Below are positions 62,929-64,000 of a stretch of DNA of 64,000 nucleotides, piece after piece. Within the stretch, counting starts at the first letter, position 1, and each line of letters opens with the position of its first letter. The DNA is taken from the NCBI GenBank assembly GCA_964404285.1, contig CAYOJK010000007.1, forward strand, positions 94,629 through 158,628, given 5' to 3'. Under the pieces are notes generated by a model that searched no databases, was not told where the DNA came from, and was given only the letters and a program-made list of their open reading frames with translations. Both the position numbers and the translations under genes were made by a program. Origin of the DNA: JBASEY01 sp964404285. GTDB lineage: Bacteria > CSSED10-310.

Positions 62929-64000
62929 GCAAAATAGTGATTTTACCACCGCGTCGGACGTGAAAGAGTGGCTGGAACAGGTGCTTGCCAAAATTGCAGG
63001 CGTTCAGATCACCAACCTTCAGCAGATCATCCTTCTTCTGCTCCAGCTCCTTCTTGATCTGCTGAATTCCCAGGATGACCTGTTCTTCATCACCATCCAC
63101 GATGGCCTGGTAGAACTCTTCCTGCGGGATGTTGTCATCATCCGACGTCAGATCGCGCAGTTCAAGACGCGGCTCGATGTATTCCCGTTTGCGATAGTTG
63201 TAGTAACGGTCACAGTACCGCTTCAGGAGTTCTGACGCTACCTGCTGCAGCAAAAGCACACCATCAAAGTTTGCCGGGTTTAGACGGGTCTCGGGCAGGT
63301 AAAGGGTGTACCAGCTCGGGTCCCCCAACAGACGTTGGATGCCATCCTTGGTGATGTTGAGATTGTGCCAGCTCCGTTCGCGCTTGAACCGTTCCAGCTC
63401 AAAAAAGAGCGTGTCATAGTCCAGCAGTGCCAAATGCTGTTCACGCAACGATACTGTGTCCTTCTGCCCCACACGGGATGTATCGTGCGACTGCATGGCC
63501 TGAATGCGCGGGTACCAGTCGGTGACCACTTTATTGTCCGTCAAGTATTCCGGAATATCACAGACAGTGGGTACCGCCCCATCTTTCTTGAAGTCGTATT
63601 CCTTGCCATCCGAGGTCTTCCGCTTAGGGCGGAGGATTTTAAGCTTCTTGCCGAAGTTATAGGTGACATTCAGCGGGATGGTAATGATCTTACGGCGCTC
63701 GTTGCCGGGCAAGCCTTCCTCTTTTAGGAACTCGCGAAACTTTTCCATGAAGTCGGCTTCGATACCGAACACGTTGAGGGTTTCCAATTCCTCGATAAAG
63801 GGCGGTCGACTGGGCGCCTGTGAGTGGCCGCTGCGCTTGAGGCTCCATTCATAACCCTTCAAACGAACACCACGTCCAAAAAGCTGAATGATCTGAGTAC
63901 CTTCCGAGCGCCCGACATGCATCAGGCCCATGGTGCTGACGCGCCAGCAGTCCCAGCCTTCAACGAATTTCTTTGAGCCGATAAGCAGATTGACCGGTGA
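62456..64000 (-). CDS. res: Type III restriction enzyme Res subunit, C-terminal part (runs off the right edge)
   Basis: 514 codons visible without a stop; the beginning lies beyond base 64000. Seen from the edge: NLLIGSKKFVEGWDCWRVST and GRSEGTQIIQLFGRGVRLKG (helicase motifs V-VI), a helical spacer, SLGESEYQFVTDLKTWC, and the nuclease-like end HPDFILWMLADGKQYVTF-IEPHG with Asp then Glu in PD-(D/E)XK spacing. Type III Res cuts DNA after ATP-driven translocation with Mod; no mod gene is in view. The visible part is intact, unlike the left copy. Confidence 0.9.
   Translation of the reverse strand, partial: SPVNLLIGSKKFVEGWDCWRVSTMGLMHVGRSEGTQIIQLFGRGVRLKGYEWSLKRSGHSQAPSRPPFIEELETLNVFGIEADFMEKFREFLKEEGLPGNERRKIITIPLNVTYNFGKKLKILRPKRKTSDGKEYDFKKDGAVPTVCDIPEYLTDNKVVTDWYPRIQAMQSHDTSRVGQKDTVSLREQHLALLDYDTLFFELERFKRERSWHNLNITKDGIQRLLGDPSWYTLYLPETRLNPANFDGVLLLQQVASELLKRYCDRYYNYRKREYIEPRLELRDLTSDDDNIPQEEFYQAIVDGDEEQVILGIQQIKKELEQKKDDLLKVGDLNACNFGKHLFQPLFHVRRGGKITILPVSLGESEYQFVTDLKTWCDGHKAALEKDGMELFLLRNMSRGKGVGFFEAGNFHPDFILWMLADGKQYVTFIEPHGLLHEGPASEKVLFYKRIKEVEKRLNDSSVILNSFILSWTPYPQLKWGKTQDELEEMHVLFMTNDRDRYIDKLFTRLRGIVK

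Noticed and set aside
62693..63235. 180-codon plus-strand frame over the right res
   Set aside because: Antisense to res.
1..64000. CRISPR array or rRNA operon
   Set aside because: No regularly spaced direct repeats and no rRNA-like stretches were seen.

Overview
The window looks like a chromosomal segment of an AT-rich Desulfobacterota (former Deltaproteobacteria) bacterium. This is inferred from gene content: plsB, paired DUF507 genes followed by DUF4416, a TatT-DctP-DctQ-DctM TRAP transporter, AmrS, hrcA-grpE-dnaK, and UGA-containing reading frames with a selenocysteine tRNA. There is no rRNA, so the assignment is not closer than phylum or class.

1-7.4 kb: murG (reading out of the left edge), lepB-plsB, a two-gene unit of mraZ plus a divergent FtsZ/tubulin-family protein, and a YtcJ-like amidohydrolase. 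7.4-13.8 kb: two consecutive DUF1573 genes, each with an in-frame TGA at the first Cys of the family C-x-C motif and a SECIS-like hairpin at the same distance. They are followed by tRNA-Phe, an RlmD-type methyltransferase, tRNA-Sec (selC), aspartate kinase, and an HTH-plus-TPR protein on the other strand. 14.4-26.2 kb: DUF507-DUF507-DUF4416, a phosphodiesterase, a PpiD-like chaperone, a polyprenyl synthase, amrS, maf, an acyl-CoA dehydrogenase and the TRAP transporter, whose lipoprotein gene appears to start at CTG. 26.2-51.6 kb: a GGDEF protein, bamD, ackA, and a left-reading block secA / nitrilase-like / HAD / DUF4388 / membrane glycosyltransferase / sulfatase-fold protein. After these come an M23 peptidase, an LpoA-like lipoprotein converging on PBP1A, the block hrcA-grpE-dnaK-prmA-rsmE, and a phosphodiesterase lipoprotein.

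51.8-64 kb is accessory DNA, visibly richer in G+C. It has sbcD-sbcC with a coupled 41-residue ORF, then a wreckage zone (rhuM fragment, chimeric ORF, broken type III restriction res gene), then a remnant integron. The integron carries four cassettes on the minus strand, each with a recognisable attC site, an attI/promoter region, and an integrase pseudogene (amber codon, frameshift or internal loss, missing catalytic C-terminus). The cassettes encode a PD-(D/E)XK-like protein, a HEPN-like protein, an AlbA_2 membrane protein and a GNAT acetyltransferase. The array is bracketed by two copies of the end of a type III res gene plus the start of its downstream partner. The right copy is open to the window edge; the left copy is dead.

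The two points most worth follow-up are the paired DUF1573 candidate selenoproteins next to selC, and the fossil integron with defence-like cassettes between two res copies. Promoters and starts are calls by eye; no searches were run.
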